In this document: positions 8,501 to 17,771 of the stretch, piece after piece | How positions within the stretch are numbered: the first letter of the stretch is position 1 | Layout of the letters: every line of letters starts with the position of its first letter | From: Novipirellula aureliae | GTDB lineage: Bacteria; Planctomycetota; Planctomycetia; Pirellulales; Pirellulaceae | Direction of reading: 5' to 3' | Assembly (NCBI RefSeq): GCF_007860185.1 | Contig: NZ_SJPY01000001.1 | Coordinates: forward strand, 953,132-1,017,131 | Length of the DNA: 64,000 nt | The notes under the pieces: generated by a model | The model's database searches: none | What the model was told of the DNA's origin: nothing | The model's input: the letters and a program-made list of their open reading frames with translations, nothing else | Program-made: the position numbers and the translations under genes

Positions 8501-10685
8501 GCCGATACAAGTCGCTGGCGAGTTGGTCTTTTAGCAATCCATTATTGCGAATCTGCTTCAAGTCGTTTGCAAATCGACTCATCAATTCCCGCAGATTTTC
8601 TTCGCCAGGCGGATCCTGTAAAGCGTTATCGAGTCTTATTTGCCAAGACTCCGAAAACCGCATCCACTCTTCGAAAGGGCGTCTTTGAGAATTCGAAAGC
8701 ACAATGTCATACTTTCGAATGAGACGATCGATTGCGGACAAACGGACGATGGCGAGTCGGTAGTAACGCTCAAACAAAGGAAGCGGCAGATCGATTTGGC
8801 CAGTCACGATCGGCTCGAGACTTTCGCAAATCGCAGTAACATCCGCCATTACGGCAGAGGTTAAATGATGGTTGGTAATCGCCCATGCAAAACCGCTCAG
8901 CTGTTCGAGTTGTTTCGTCGAGTCCGAACGGATGATTGCCCTGCCCATTTGTTCGACGTTGATCACGTTGGAAGGTGAAGACAAACGAGCGAGCGTGCTG
9001 GTCAGGTTTTGTAGGAGTTCTTCCTTTTGAGCCGGTTGGCCGCCGTTTTGCTCTGTCGATTTTTCGACCCAATCGATCGTTTGCACCGCTATCGAGTGCA
9101 TCGCATCCAACAACGTATGTCGCGATCGGTCAAACGTTTCATCGACGACAAATAGTTGCCGCCAATGGGAGGTGCCTTTTTGGTTGTGGCGGTCGATCGC
9201 GGCCAAGCGAATGCGAACGACGTCTCCATGACTCAGCTTTGAGTGACCTGACTCATGCTCTGACGCTAGACGAAGCAAATCAATGGTCTTGCTAATGAAA
9301 AACTGGGACGCTGGGAGTGAGTCGACCGAAATCGCTACTTCCCCAATCGCCCCGACGACGGCTTCCGAGCCATTGACACTCACTTCGTAAAACACATGGT
9401 CAATAGGCAAATCGTCTTGAACCGATCCGTCGATGGTGATGGTTTCGAGCGGTGAAACCAATTCGCTCTGTTGCGGATCTTTATCCAATCGAACGATCGG
9501 AGCTGAGTCGAGCACTGGGGTGATCGCATAGCGGGGGCCGAATGGATTGTTCAATTCCGTTTCGATACCGACTGCGTCGATGTGATACTCCGCCGCCGAT
9601 TCGATCGGCACGATGCCGGTAAAGGCCATGTTTGATGAATCAGCCGGTTGCAGTGCGAGAGAGCGATCGTCGTTCTTGTAGACGACAAGCACATCACGAA
9701 CGGCTTGATCGAAATGCACCATTAAGTGGGCGTTTGTTCCTTTCAAAGCGTTCAAATGGCCCTCGGTGCTCTGTTCGCATACATCGGGAAGACCCGTATA
9801 CGCAGGGAATTCGTAACGCCACTGGAACAACTTGGTCGACGGCCGGCCGATCGGTGTCAAGGTATACCAAAGCGTGACGGCGTCGCCGGCAACGACGCGG
9901 TAGTCGATCGGATGGTCTCCCATTTCCAGATTTGCGGAATAGACGGTGGAACTTTCCAGTTGACGTTCAATCATTTGTTTGGACGCCAAGACTCCATCAC
10001 TTTGATACTCGAGTGTGACTTGGTCCGCTGGCTTGCCCGCGAGATCAACGATCACCGCAATCGTATCGCCCTTAGGGACAAATCGTGTAACGGGTGACGG
10101 TTCAATAATCGTCACGCGAGTCAACGAGGCTCGCTCGATCGCTGCAATTGGCATCGCTGCTCGAGCCAAACGGCGACCAAACTGTAATGAAGGAATGAGC
10201 AGGAGGAGTAAACATCCCACGCCGAGCACCACAGAAGCGATCAACCAACGGCGCACCAAATCGATCGGCAATGCTTTCGGTATATCAAGCGTAAGAAGTC
10301 GGCGAGCCACCATGCTTTGCAAACGGTCATGCAATTCGACCGAGCCGTTGATGTTTTGTCGATCAGAAAACTCGACGGCCGACAATAGATCATCATGTAC
10401 ACGGGGTTCAACCGCTTGCAATTGCCGAGCGGCTCTCAATGTGTTTTGGTGCCGAAGATACCGTAGCCCCAACGCCCAAAGTGAAAACGCCGTGATCGCA
10501 TAGGCGACAAGACTAAGCGCGATCCGAACGAGACCAGGCAATAACCAAAGGTAGTCGCAAAGAGCTACCAAGCTCATCGCCAATAGAAACGCGAGTGTCG
10601 CAATGGACACACTCCGCAGCAGAATCAACCGTCGCCGACGGCGTGAAAACAATTCCAGCGTCTCAATCGTTATTGGATCAAGCAT
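5517..10685 (-). CDS. Giant membrane-anchored coiled-coil protein, DUF4175-like
   Basis: The 1722-residue product has two hydrophobic segments at about 20-45 and 50-75 and a third near 148-168 (IASVVLGVGCLLLLLIPS). A beta-rich part to about residue 480 looks like Ig-type repeats. From about 900 to 1650 there is a long Gln/Ala/Glu/Arg-rich coiled coil. This plan (N-terminal helices, extracytoplasmic beta part, low-complexity coil) resembles DUF4175 proteins. It starts 4 bp after the VWA gene stop and ends one base before the prenyltransferase-fold gene. I infer a structural envelope role, perhaps as a ligand for the VWA domains encoded next to it. No catalytic motif was seen. The 5.2-kb gene has no frameshift. 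Confidence 0.75.
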   Translation of the reverse strand: MLDPITIETLELFSRRRRRLILLRSVSIATLAFLLAMSLVALCDYLWLLPGLVRIALSLVAYAITAFSLWALGLRYLRHQNTLRAARQLQAVEPRVHDDLLSAVEFSDRQNINGSVELHDRLQSMVARRLLTLDIPKALPIDLVRRWLIASVVLGVGCLLLLLIPSLQFGRRLARAAMPIAAIERASLTRVTIIEPSPVTRFVPKGDTIAVIVDLAGKPADQVTLEYQSDGVLASKQMIERQLESSTVYSANLEMGDHPIDYRVVAGDAVTLWYTLTPIGRPSTKLFQWRYEFPAYTGLPDVCEQSTEGHLNALKGTNAHLMVHFDQAVRDVLVVYKNDDRSLALQPADSSNMAFTGIVPIESAAEYHIDAVGIETELNNPFGPRYAITPVLDSAPIVRLDKDPQQSELVSPLETITIDGSVQDDLPIDHVFYEVSVNGSEAVVGAIGEVAISVDSLPASQFFISKTIDLLRLASEHESGHSKLSHGDVVRIRLAAIDRHNQKGTSHWRQLFVVDETFDRSRHTLLDAMHSIAVQTIDWVEKSTEQNGGQPAQKEELLQNLTSTLARLSSPSNVINVEQMGRAIIRSDSTKQLEQLSGFAWAITNHHLTSAVMADVTAICESLEPIVTGQIDLPLPLFERYYRLAIVRLSAIDRLIRKYDIVLSNSQRRPFEEWMRFSESWQIRLDNALQDPPGEENLRELMSRFANDLKQIRNNGLLKDQLASDLYRRTDRLNHQARLEFKSIRKEVGNKFFFKQWLNQLEQYESMHRIGSNVDLDYASDLDLLAKAIAFIESDPFREAFDIEPRVAMRELLAAGEVLESAHEAVQIKRELFELISSESQMGSARDLRQSDAVTYAKARVEHPYWFERIDRGIDLQSSEAIKQVRRLPGFRRAAEQINERRWRGENYQPIDSLLRDVFVEWNAAIKINEPKVIEARQIIRRYVPSLVEQARQAEQKAAAAKERVRDREDTSQATAQKLAQQQQIAADAAAETMQRLADLANTADLADPHEQQLARDADDAAAQIGRSLQQAETSMRKATISPSEQDRRENLDRTADALKTLEESLRLTADHFERAEKGQDLTESRNELAKARALADDAQKETEAMANGFDQAAQLSKVGNSSPEELLKRLEVELKRNEPMQQALVKIASDTTQTAINDLLDAAKKQKELNNRIETSDPEIREQKKRQSQLFEGLVRQTTAVQGAILNRAHRTAAMANQTEVRNEISELERALQAISQSIRDTNREDRLMSEINQSARQTQQQFAEVLTRIANIEKALIEAAQKDRVANEVERKRLTSDARQAQIESRNQLSRELLNQANWWSDNAEEASRRISEAQRQTSGTGEQVERSRRTEAAARASKVFAQQQQLLADRQRGIVERLRIEPLEQPNPAAEAAAVLMRQAGEAISLIGDRIASMVEQTQQAEAINPSRQSLELAHQTQVEITNQTALVVDQLARTKRHQQRLGDHQLAEQFRQATEAVKENAVESSKQSENVIEGILQQSQQSDDRDQPILTQIAKASNAIEAEAQQLSRAFRAEIGRSQPEPTTANQQEQQRQAMQLARTLDELDRVVFPGEIPNRQDAGQASKGNGDSQQGSSKSAADVSPTLASEMNQQMQSIAMKRQEQIVSSTMSSLSNQRQPSPNAVRSQSAPSAMASAAESKGGVLEVEGVERLGESDWGQLRLRGREDAAEASRTGTSPRYQTQIEAYFEAVARQSTRSKE

Positions 10686-10689
10686 CCTT

Positions 10690-13095
10690 TTAAACTAACC
10701 CCGCTCGCTTACGCAGTAGCCATTCAATGGACAACAGCAAAACAATCAATCCAAACCAATAGTACGACTGCCAAAGCAAAATCTCGGACTCAACGATCAC
10801 ACCACTCGAAAGGGGTTGCAATTTGTCGAGAAGTTGTTCAACGTTCGTTTCCGTTTCATCGAAATATTCGCCTTTCCCAGCGGTCGCGACAGCGACCATT
10901 CGATTTCGATCAAGCGACAGTCGATTCGATTCGACGAGCTGATTCGAACGAACCCAAATCGGAGTCGAAACTCGCAAAGCTTCCATCCCAAAACCGCTAG
11001 CTCGGATCTTCACGTCATAACGTCCGGTTTTTAGTTGTGACGTTTGGCCACGGTAGGTTCCACGCGACCGGTTTTCGACCGAAAGCGGTACGGCTTCTAC
11101 AACTTGATCCCCCACCATTAGTAGGGCATCAACCGTCGCATCGCCAACCGCTTCACCATGAGGCCCTCTCAATCGAGTACGAAGCAGCGAAGATTCACCC
11201 TCATTGTAGTCAACTTTGTCCGTTCCGATCGCTACGAACCCATTGTCAACGGCGAAGGGCGGTTGGATCGCATTTTCGATTAATTGATTCCAGAAACGAG
11301 CGTGTAATTGGTCCGCCAACTTGTAACGCCATCGCCACGATTGGTCCGATGACAGATAGAAGATGCGGCCCGATCCGTACAATTGAGTGACCATCCAGGG
11401 GGGCGACAAATCTTCACCCATTCGCAAGTTCGCCAACACTTCCGCGCCAGGTTTTGCTGCGGTGGTGACGCTATGGGATGGAGGCGGCAACTGTTTCCAA
11501 AGTGTATCGAGGTTAGAACTTGTCGCATGAATGTCAAATACGGGATGATCGCGGCCGAGCGGAGTTAACTCGATCGGGCCGGCTGCAGCGGCGGTTCCGC
11601 CGAGCGGAAAACGGACGGGGACGAGATCCGCAAAATTGGTTGCCGCCAAATCGGCAATCTGACCATATTGACCATCGATGATAATTAACCCACCACCGCG
11701 AGCAACAAATCGCCGAATCAAATCTGCATCCTTTGCCGTGATTTGATCGGCGGGAACCTCACCCAATACAATCGCATCGTAGACGGATATCGCTTCGGCA
11801 TTCGAAGGGAATTGTCCCGCTGCTTCACCTCGATCAATTTGCGGGGTCTCGGTGCCAGGCCCAAACAGGACCGTATCCACTTGCCACGCCGGATCTCGCT
11901 CGAAAATATTTTTCAAGTAGCGGGTTTCCCAGCGACTTGATCCATCCAAAATCAACAGGCGGCGTGCCCGAGTCGATGCCGCAACTCGAAATCGCATCGA
12001 GTTGTTTTCGCTCAAGAGAGAGTGGTTCGGATCGTCTCGTGATTCGAGTGACTTTTCATCCGCTGAGACAGCATTCACCACCGCTCGAAACTCGACTGCC
12101 ACGGCGTCGCGTTTGATTTGCCGATCGGTATCGCTTGTGACCTCCTTTTGCTGAACCAAGTCAGCCAGGCCAATCTCGAAGTCCACTTCTTGTTCGCCAT
12201 CATGGCGGGGGGGTAACCGCTGTTGCCAAACGGTCCTCCCCAAATGCTCGATCCGTACTTCGATCTCTTTTTCTGTCATGCCATAGTGCTTGACGACGAC
12301 TTGCCCTTTGAATTTACCGTCGACGGCAACGGATTCAGGACGGACGACTTGGACAATCCCCAGGTCAACAGGTTCTGTTTCACTGCCGATGCCAAACGTC
12401 ATAACCTGACGGGGAATCTCGATCATTCGTTCAGCCGCTTGCACCGGAGATTCGCCTGCGTTATGCCGTCCGTCGCTAAACAATACGACCGCTTCATGAA
12501 TCGGCTGTTTTTCAACCGCGAACGTTTTCGCATTTGAATCTTCGGGGAGCTGAAAAGCCAAAGACAAATCCGTGCGGTTTGATTTGGCAAGGAGCTCACC
12601 AAGCACCATAGGCGACTCATCCGAGTCGCTGGTCCAAATCGGAATGGATGCATCGCCATCAATGGCAACGATTTCAATCTGATGCGTTGAGCGAAGACGA
12701 TCGATCAAGCCTGGTTTGCCGTTCCGACCAGTCAATAATTTGGTCGCCCGCCGGAGCCGAGTTTCGAGCGGATGCAATGAGTGATCATCCGTAATGGACA
12801 TACTAGAAGAAACATCGAGGGCAAACTGAACGCGGCCAAGCGTTCCGATGGTTGATCGTGAATACCAGACGGGACCTGACAAAATCAGAATCGTCAGTGC
12901 AATGGCCAAACCGCGAAGCAGCGGCAAGAAAATGGACATTGGTGCGGCAAGGTTGCGAGTTTCTCGGTAGTAAAACAGCACGACCGCAATCATTGCCACA
13001 GCAGCCAAACCCACGACTGCGAAAAGGGGCATGTTCGCCGTAAACCGAAGTGAAGCAAGAAGCCAATTCACCGTGCTTGCACTCCTGTGCTCCAT
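10690..13095 (-). CDS. Membrane protein with VWA domain and glutamine-amidotransferase-like domain
   Basis: The ATG at 13095 (MEHRSASTVNW) is chosen over an upstream Met; it gives 801 residues and overlaps the end of the BatA gene by 28 bp. Two transmembrane helices (about 22-42 and 55-78) precede a von Willebrand A domain with the MIDAS motif DVSSSMS near residue 94. In the middle, VARGGGLIIIDGQYG belongs to a class-I-amidotransferase-like fold without an evident catalytic Cys. A last helix near the C-terminus (YYWFGLIVLLLSIEWLL) anchors the protein again. It lies between the BatA-like and giant coiled-coil genes. These families form planctomycete operons usually linked to MoxR ATPases; none is present here. 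Confidence 0.8.
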   Translation of the reverse strand: MEHRSASTVNWLLASLRFTANMPLFAVVGLAAVAMIAVVLFYYRETRNLAAPMSIFLPLLRGLAIALTILILSGPVWYSRSTIGTLGRVQFALDVSSSMSITDDHSLHPLETRLRRATKLLTGRNGKPGLIDRLRSTHQIEIVAIDGDASIPIWTSDSDESPMVLGELLAKSNRTDLSLAFQLPEDSNAKTFAVEKQPIHEAVVLFSDGRHNAGESPVQAAERMIEIPRQVMTFGIGSETEPVDLGIVQVVRPESVAVDGKFKGQVVVKHYGMTEKEIEVRIEHLGRTVWQQRLPPRHDGEQEVDFEIGLADLVQQKEVTSDTDRQIKRDAVAVEFRAVVNAVSADEKSLESRDDPNHSLLSENNSMRFRVAASTRARRLLILDGSSRWETRYLKNIFERDPAWQVDTVLFGPGTETPQIDRGEAAGQFPSNAEAISVYDAIVLGEVPADQITAKDADLIRRFVARGGGLIIIDGQYGQIADLAATNFADLVPVRFPLGGTAAAAGPIELTPLGRDHPVFDIHATSSNLDTLWKQLPPPSHSVTTAAKPGAEVLANLRMGEDLSPPWMVTQLYGSGRIFYLSSDQSWRWRYKLADQLHARFWNQLIENAIQPPFAVDNGFVAIGTDKVDYNEGESSLLRTRLRGPHGEAVGDATVDALLMVGDQVVEAVPLSVENRSRGTYRGQTSQLKTGRYDVKIRASGFGMEALRVSTPIWVRSNQLVESNRLSLDRNRMVAVATAGKGEYFDETETNVEQLLDKLQPLSSGVIVESEILLWQSYYWFGLIVLLLSIEWLLRKRAGLV

Positions 13096-15083
13096 TGTTG
13101 GTAGACCAATTCCGTCACCATCAGTACGAGCAATATGGCCAGCAGCGATTTCCAAAGTTCTCTTCCAAATTGTTCCTCCGTTTGAATTGTATTGATCGAA
13201 TCGACATCGTCATGAATCGTCGCTCCGATTAGATCCGTGATCGATCGGATCGTTTCAGAGTTGGCTGCTTGCAATTGTGATTCCAGAGCCGGCGGTTGCC
13301 CCGCACCGTTCTGCCATTTGTCGATGGACGTAACCAAATCGACGACCAATTGCTGCATCAAGGGAACGAACACGGGGCGCAGAGGCAGATTGGTCCAGCC
13401 GGTATCCGCAGGGATTGCAAATTGGACAATGCTACCTGCACCTCGCGTCGCGGCCACGACGATCGGATCACCGTTTTGCATCGAGAGTAACACGGTAGAG
13501 TCCACGTCGCTCGACAAACGCAATTTTCGATAGGCATAAATGTCGACATCACGAAGCGGATTGCGGTCGCCACGACTGAGCCCCTGCCAGGCAGCGTATC
13601 GCAGTTCTCCGCTTTCGACTCGCAGTGGCGCCGCCGCCGACGTGGGCTTTTGCTTCTCTGGAACCACTCCGGCTAACTCCTTTATCGAAGCGGGAAGCGG
13701 CATCGTCACGTCACCATGCTGGAACCCAGAACGATAGTTTGCGTCACTTAAATTCGCCCCGTCAAACAAGATGAGCGAACCACCCGATTGAACGAATTCG
13801 GCAATCTTGTTTTGTGCGACAACCGATAAGTCCAAGACATTGGCGAGCACCAAAACGTCAGGACGGTTCTTGCCCAATTCATCCTCGATGCGATCGGCTG
13901 AAACCGTGGTCGTAATGATTGCATCCACCTCGTCCGATTGAGCAAAGGTGAACGGGCTGAGCGCAATGCGCAGAAAATCAGTTTCGCTTTCGAGCGGCCG
14001 CTCGCTCGGGTCACCATCGACCAGCCATACTTTGATTTGTTCGATCACTTGCAACAAAGACGAGCGAGTATTGTCAGCCCTCAAATGGTCTGCGGATTCA
14101 ATCGACGCTGAATCAATTTGCACGGATATCTCATATCCGCCTGGTTCAGGAAATCGATAGGGAATCCGACTGGTTGCTTTCCCATTTGCGGGAACACTGA
14201 CGGGAGCCGAATCCAAACGTTCTCCATTGATTGACCAAATCAATTTTAGTTCTGACAATTCTTGGTCGGCGGAACTTCGAATGGTCGCCGTCAATTCAGT
14301 CTGGCGTTCTGGAACCACAACGGGCGACTGCGTGTCGATCGACTCGATCCAAACGTTTTTGGGATCAGGGTCGTTCGCGGACAAATTCCAAAGTTGAATC
14401 CTTGGAAAGGAAAGCGATGGTGAATCTTCTGTTTTTGAATTTTCGACAAATGACCTGACGCTTTCGATCGATGAATGATCCAAATTGACGTTTTGGAAAT
14501 CGGATGCGATGATGATTCGACGGTAGGGATACGAACCATCTTTGGCAACTGCGACGGCACGACGAATAACATTCGCAAGCGAAAAGGGGCCACGGATGGT
14601 TTGCATTTCATCCGCTTTTTCAATCGCCAAAGCGGGCGATATCGTCGCGGGCGGATCGTCGAGGTTGTTGGTCGGCATCCAAATCACCTCGTCACGCCTC
14701 GACTCGCTCGTGAATAAATTGCCGAGACTTTGACGTAACCGACGGATTCGCGAAACATTCGAAGCATCGGTGGTTGTCATACTTAAACTGTCATCGATGA
14801 CCAGAACGATGGATTGAGGGCCATCGGAGGATGAGACTTGAAACCACGTCAGGACAGGGCGGGCCAGGCAAAATGCCAACACGATTGGTATCGCACAGCG
14901 AATCAATAGCAGAATGAGATTCGTCCACTTGAGACGGCGGCGATTGTTGTGGACGATCGGAGCGAGCAAATACATTGCTCCCCAAGGAACGGTTTGCAAG
15001 CGACTGCGGTGCAGCAGATGGATCACCAGCGGAATCACAAACGCTGCGGCGCCAAAAGCGAGAATTCCGTTAAGCAGAGACAC
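13068..15083 (-). CDS. BatA-like aerotolerance protein with VWA domain
   Basis: The start is a GTG at 15083-15081, sharing one base with the TAG stop of the upstream mini-gene (TAGTG), so translation is probably coupled. The 671-residue product begins with the BatA N-terminal module: a hydrophobic helix, then IHLLHRSRLQTVPWGAMYLL, then a second helix. A VWA domain follows with VLVIDDSLSMTT (DxSxS MIDAS) near residue 95. The middle has an amidotransferase-like segment (FVQSGGSLILFDG), and a C-terminal helix is near 650. Bat proteins are inner-membrane VWA proteins linked in other bacteria to stress tolerance and MoxR chaperones. The exact role here is unknown. It is first of the four full-length genes in the operon. 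Confidence 0.82.
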   Translation of the reverse strand: MSLLNGILAFGAAAFVIPLVIHLLHRSRLQTVPWGAMYLLAPIVHNNRRRLKWTNLILLLIRCAIPIVLAFCLARPVLTWFQVSSSDGPQSIVLVIDDSLSMTTTDASNVSRIRRLRQSLGNLFTSESRRDEVIWMPTNNLDDPPATISPALAIEKADEMQTIRGPFSLANVIRRAVAVAKDGSYPYRRIIIASDFQNVNLDHSSIESVRSFVENSKTEDSPSLSFPRIQLWNLSANDPDPKNVWIESIDTQSPVVVPERQTELTATIRSSADQELSELKLIWSINGERLDSAPVSVPANGKATSRIPYRFPEPGGYEISVQIDSASIESADHLRADNTRSSLLQVIEQIKVWLVDGDPSERPLESETDFLRIALSPFTFAQSDEVDAIITTTVSADRIEDELGKNRPDVLVLANVLDLSVVAQNKIAEFVQSGGSLILFDGANLSDANYRSGFQHGDVTMPLPASIKELAGVVPEKQKPTSAAAPLRVESGELRYAAWQGLSRGDRNPLRDVDIYAYRKLRLSSDVDSTVLLSMQNGDPIVVAATRGAGSIVQFAIPADTGWTNLPLRPVFVPLMQQLVVDLVTSIDKWQNGAGQPPALESQLQAANSETIRSITDLIGATIHDDVDSINTIQTEEQFGRELWKSLLAILLVLMVTELVYQQWSTGVQAR

Positions 15084-15184
15084 TAGCTCTGCCTCCGATT
15101 CGAAACCGTCTGGCGACGCAATGATTTCAGCGACGCAACGGGTGCAAGCGACTGTGGCGAAACGAGGTCAAGGATTCGGATCAT
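15083..15184 (-). pseudogene. 33-codon remnant of a DUF58 gene, internally deleted
   Basis: Minus-strand ORF starting MIRILDLVSPQ and ending SNRRQS before a TAG. The intact DUF58 protein encoded at 17956-18858 starts MTRILDLVSPQ and ends SNRRIG before a TAG. Codons 1-26 align to the start of the paralog and the last six to its end, so about 267 codons are missing in frame. The leader just upstream (AAAGAA, then GGCATCCGCATC before the ATG) also matches that of the intact gene. The stop overlaps the GTG of the BatA gene. It is either a leftover or a leader peptide kept for translational coupling. Confidence 0.8.
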
Positions 15185-15491
15185 GATGCGGATGCCTATT
15201 CTTTCTTGGATCGAGTAACATACGCGATAAATCGCCCGTTTTCTATGACAGTACGTCATTCACGAATCTGGAAACCCGTAAATGAGTCGTTTCGCTCTTT
15301 ACCACGATGCTGGCGGCGGACATCGATCGTTCTTGCACCGGTCGGGGACGTGATCTAATGCATCGTGAAGAGTTCTGTCCGACGAAAACCGAATTAATAT
15401 TATTTTCTGCTCGTAACAGAGGACTGTCAAAGATCGACGTCTTCTTTAATTACCCATCTCTTGTCACCTCAAGTTGAACGAGAAACACGCT
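15185..15491. other. Divergent intergenic region between the BatA operon and GH16
   Basis: The first 30-40 bases next to 15185 match the leader of the intact DUF58 gene (18859-18897). The AT-rich stretch near 15393-15407 may carry a promoter for either side, but no clear -35/-10 pair stands out. No gene is seen. Confidence 0.5.
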
Positions 15492-16334
15492 ATGCGAATT
15501 TCAGCTAACTCTCTTTCCATCACTCTCCTCGGTTGCTGTTGTCTCTTGCCCGCAAACAGCTCTGCTCAAGAGGCGGTGTTGGATGCGAAACCAGCGTCCC
15601 TGACCTACTCCCAGTTGGTTTGGAGCGATGAATTTGAAGGAGAGGAGCTCGATCGGTCGAAATGGAGCATTGAGGTCAATGCCTTTGGGGGCGGCAACCA
15701 AGAACTTCAAATTTACACCGATCGCCAAGAAAACGTTCGTGTCGAAGATGGAAACTTGGTAATCGAAGCTCGAAACGACAAGGCGGCAGTCAGCGGTACG
15801 GAGCGAGAATATTCGTCGGGTCGAGTTCGAACGAAAAAACGTGGCGATTGGAAATACGGCAGGATTGATGTTCGAGCAAAGGTTCCGGCCGGAAAGGGAA
15901 TCTGGTCCGCAATCTGGATGCTGCCGACCGACGAAAAGTACGGCGGCTGGGCGGCGAGTGGCGAGATCGACATTATGGAAATGAGAGGGCAAGATCCCAA
16001 TATTGTCCTGGGAACCCTTCACTACGGTGATAACTGGCCGCGGAACACCCACTCAGGCGATCAGTACAAACTAGAAGCAGGAAGTTTCGCAGATGACTTT
16101 CACGTCTTTTCAATTGTTTGGAAGCCTGGGCAAATCGACTGGCTGATCGATGGCAAACGATACCAAACTCAAACCAAATGGAGCACAGCCGGCGCCGACT
16201 TTCCGGCACCGTTTGATCAGGAATTTCATCTGCTTTTGAATGTCGCGGTGGGCGGCAATTTCCTTGGTTCGCCTGATGCGACGACCGAGTTTCCCCGCCA
16301 GATGCAAGTCGATTACGTCCGCGTTTATCAGTAA
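15492..16334 (+). CDS. Exported GH16 endo-beta-glucanase (laminarinase type)
   Basis: The ATG at 15492 starts a signal peptide (MRISANSLSITLLGCCCLL) with Cys residues near its end, so lipidation is possible. The 280-residue product has the GH16 active site GEIDIMEMRG (ExDxxE) near residue 160, plus WSDEFEGEELDRSKW at the N-terminus and LGTLHYGDNWPRN after the catalytic loop; this combination is typical of beta-1,3-glucanases that cut laminarin. An upstream TTG in frame is less likely. The gene stands alone on the plus strand between two halves of what looks like a rearranged DUF58/BatA region. Substrate is inferred from motif similarity. Confidence 0.9.
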   Translation: MRISANSLSITLLGCCCLLPANSSAQEAVLDAKPASLTYSQLVWSDEFEGEELDRSKWSIEVNAFGGGNQELQIYTDRQENVRVEDGNLVIEARNDKAAVSGTEREYSSGRVRTKKRGDWKYGRIDVRAKVPAGKGIWSAIWMLPTDEKYGGWAASGEIDIMEMRGQDPNIVLGTLHYGDNWPRNTHSGDQYKLEAGSFADDFHVFSIVWKPGQIDWLIDGKRYQTQTKWSTAGADFPAPFDQEFHLLLNVAVGGNFLGSPDATTEFPRQMQVDYVRVYQ

Positions 16335-16574
16335 GTCTCGTAGACAGCTCTCGGGCAAATCTTGTCAAATTTCTCTTTGGGCATTTTGGGGTGTTTTAGG
16401 GTCGATCCAGTCGAACACTTCCGTGAACTTGATCGCTACCTTGCAAACAAATTTCGACAGGACCGATGAAGAGGTTGCTTCGCCCTGAATCACTCCACTT
16501 TCTTCGAACTCGATCGATTGATTTTTGATTGAATGCCGCCCCGAACCGAAAAGCAAGCGAGCGAAACGTCCCCG

Positions 16575-17771
16575 CTATTGGCTCCGCCATTTCACGCCGT
16601 CGTCGAGCATCGACTGGACTGCGGATTCGACTTCACCCGTAATTCGGGCGATTTGTCCCTTGTCCTTGCGGTCCGCTGACACCTTGACTGGCGATCCAAA
16701 CGCTAGCCGCACACTCCGCTCAGCTTTAATCGATGCGGTAGGATGTTTCAAAATATCCTCTTCAAACTTATCGAGCGTTTCGGCTAGCCGCTCGATCGAC
16801 GGTTTCGCTTTGACGTAGTCCCCAGGGTAACTGAACGATTGAACGACCAAGAACAGATCCTCGAGGTCATTGTTGAGGTCCGTTGTCACCTGCGAATCCG
16901 ATTCGACGTTTTCGAGCTTGCCAATAATGGCTCGCCGCGCCGCTTTGACGCGTTCCGGTACGGAACCGATACCACCATCGATCTCGTGACGCGACTCGAC
17001 GGATCGTAGAATATGATCACTCAAAGAGCGAATCCGCTCCGGCAGCGGTCCCGAATTAGCCTGCTCGAAATACTCTAACTCTTTCACAGCCAACAATGCC
17101 TCGGCGAAGTGATAGATACGTTTTTCAAGTGGCCGATCGCTACGACGTCTCCAAAAAATCGCTTCTTCCAATCGCCCCATCGTCTCTGTCAGCTGCGGAG
17201 TCGGGTCTTCCTCATAGCGATACGTAATCGCGCACGGGATACAGACAATCGGTCGATCCGATTTACGTGCCGCTGCAACCGCGATCGCCGACGCTCCATC
17301 TCGAAACGGAGTTACACGATCGTTGCAATGATAGATCTCGCCTTCGGGAAACAAAACCAACGGCTGCTTTTTCTGTTGCAAGATGCCGGTTGCCAATCGA
17401 AATGCACCGATGTCGTTCGCTTCACGGTCGACGCTAAAACAACCATGGCACCGAAGCAGACGCTGCGTTAGCCAAGGTTTTCCGTCAAAGACATGCCAAG
17501 TCGCCATGACATACAATGCCGTACCAATCAAATCCGCCGCCGCATAGATTGTGAACGGATCCGCATGGCTGGAATGATTCGGCATCATTAACACGCCGCA
17601 TCCCGCATCGAGTTGTTCGCGTACAATGGCATCGCCAACCACTTCAACATTCTTGATCCGCAGCTCAGACCACTGGCGGCGTTTGCGAAACGGTCTCAGC
17701 CAATTCACCAACCAAGGAGTCAACTGGGGCGTCCAAACATTAGGAGCAAAACGCATGCGATATCGGTTCAT
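16575..17771 (-). CDS. PlsC-type lysophospholipid acyltransferase
   Basis: The 398-residue protein has the four acyltransferase blocks in order: PNHSSHADP (HX4D, His66/Asp71), GCFSVDRE near 100, LFPEGEIYHC near 140 and IVCIPCAITYRY near 165. Family members transfer acyl groups to lysophosphatidate or related lipids at the inner membrane. The extra 180 or so C-terminal residues are longer than in classical PlsC and show no known motif. Its ATG overlaps the TGA of the small upstream ORF (ATGA), which itself overlaps DUF58, so the three are probably co-translated. Confidence 0.85.
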   Translation of the reverse strand: MNRYRMRFAPNVWTPQLTPWLVNWLRPFRKRRQWSELRIKNVEVVGDAIVREQLDAGCGVLMMPNHSSHADPFTIYAAADLIGTALYVMATWHVFDGKPWLTQRLLRCHGCFSVDREANDIGAFRLATGILQQKKQPLVLFPEGEIYHCNDRVTPFRDGASAIAVAAARKSDRPIVCIPCAITYRYEEDPTPQLTETMGRLEEAIFWRRRSDRPLEKRIYHFAEALLAVKELEYFEQANSGPLPERIRSLSDHILRSVESRHEIDGGIGSVPERVKAARRAIIGKLENVESDSQVTTDLNNDLEDLFLVVQSFSYPGDYVKAKPSIERLAETLDKFEEDILKHPTASIKAERSVRLAFGSPVKVSADRKDKGQIARITGEVESAVQSMLDDGVKWRSQ

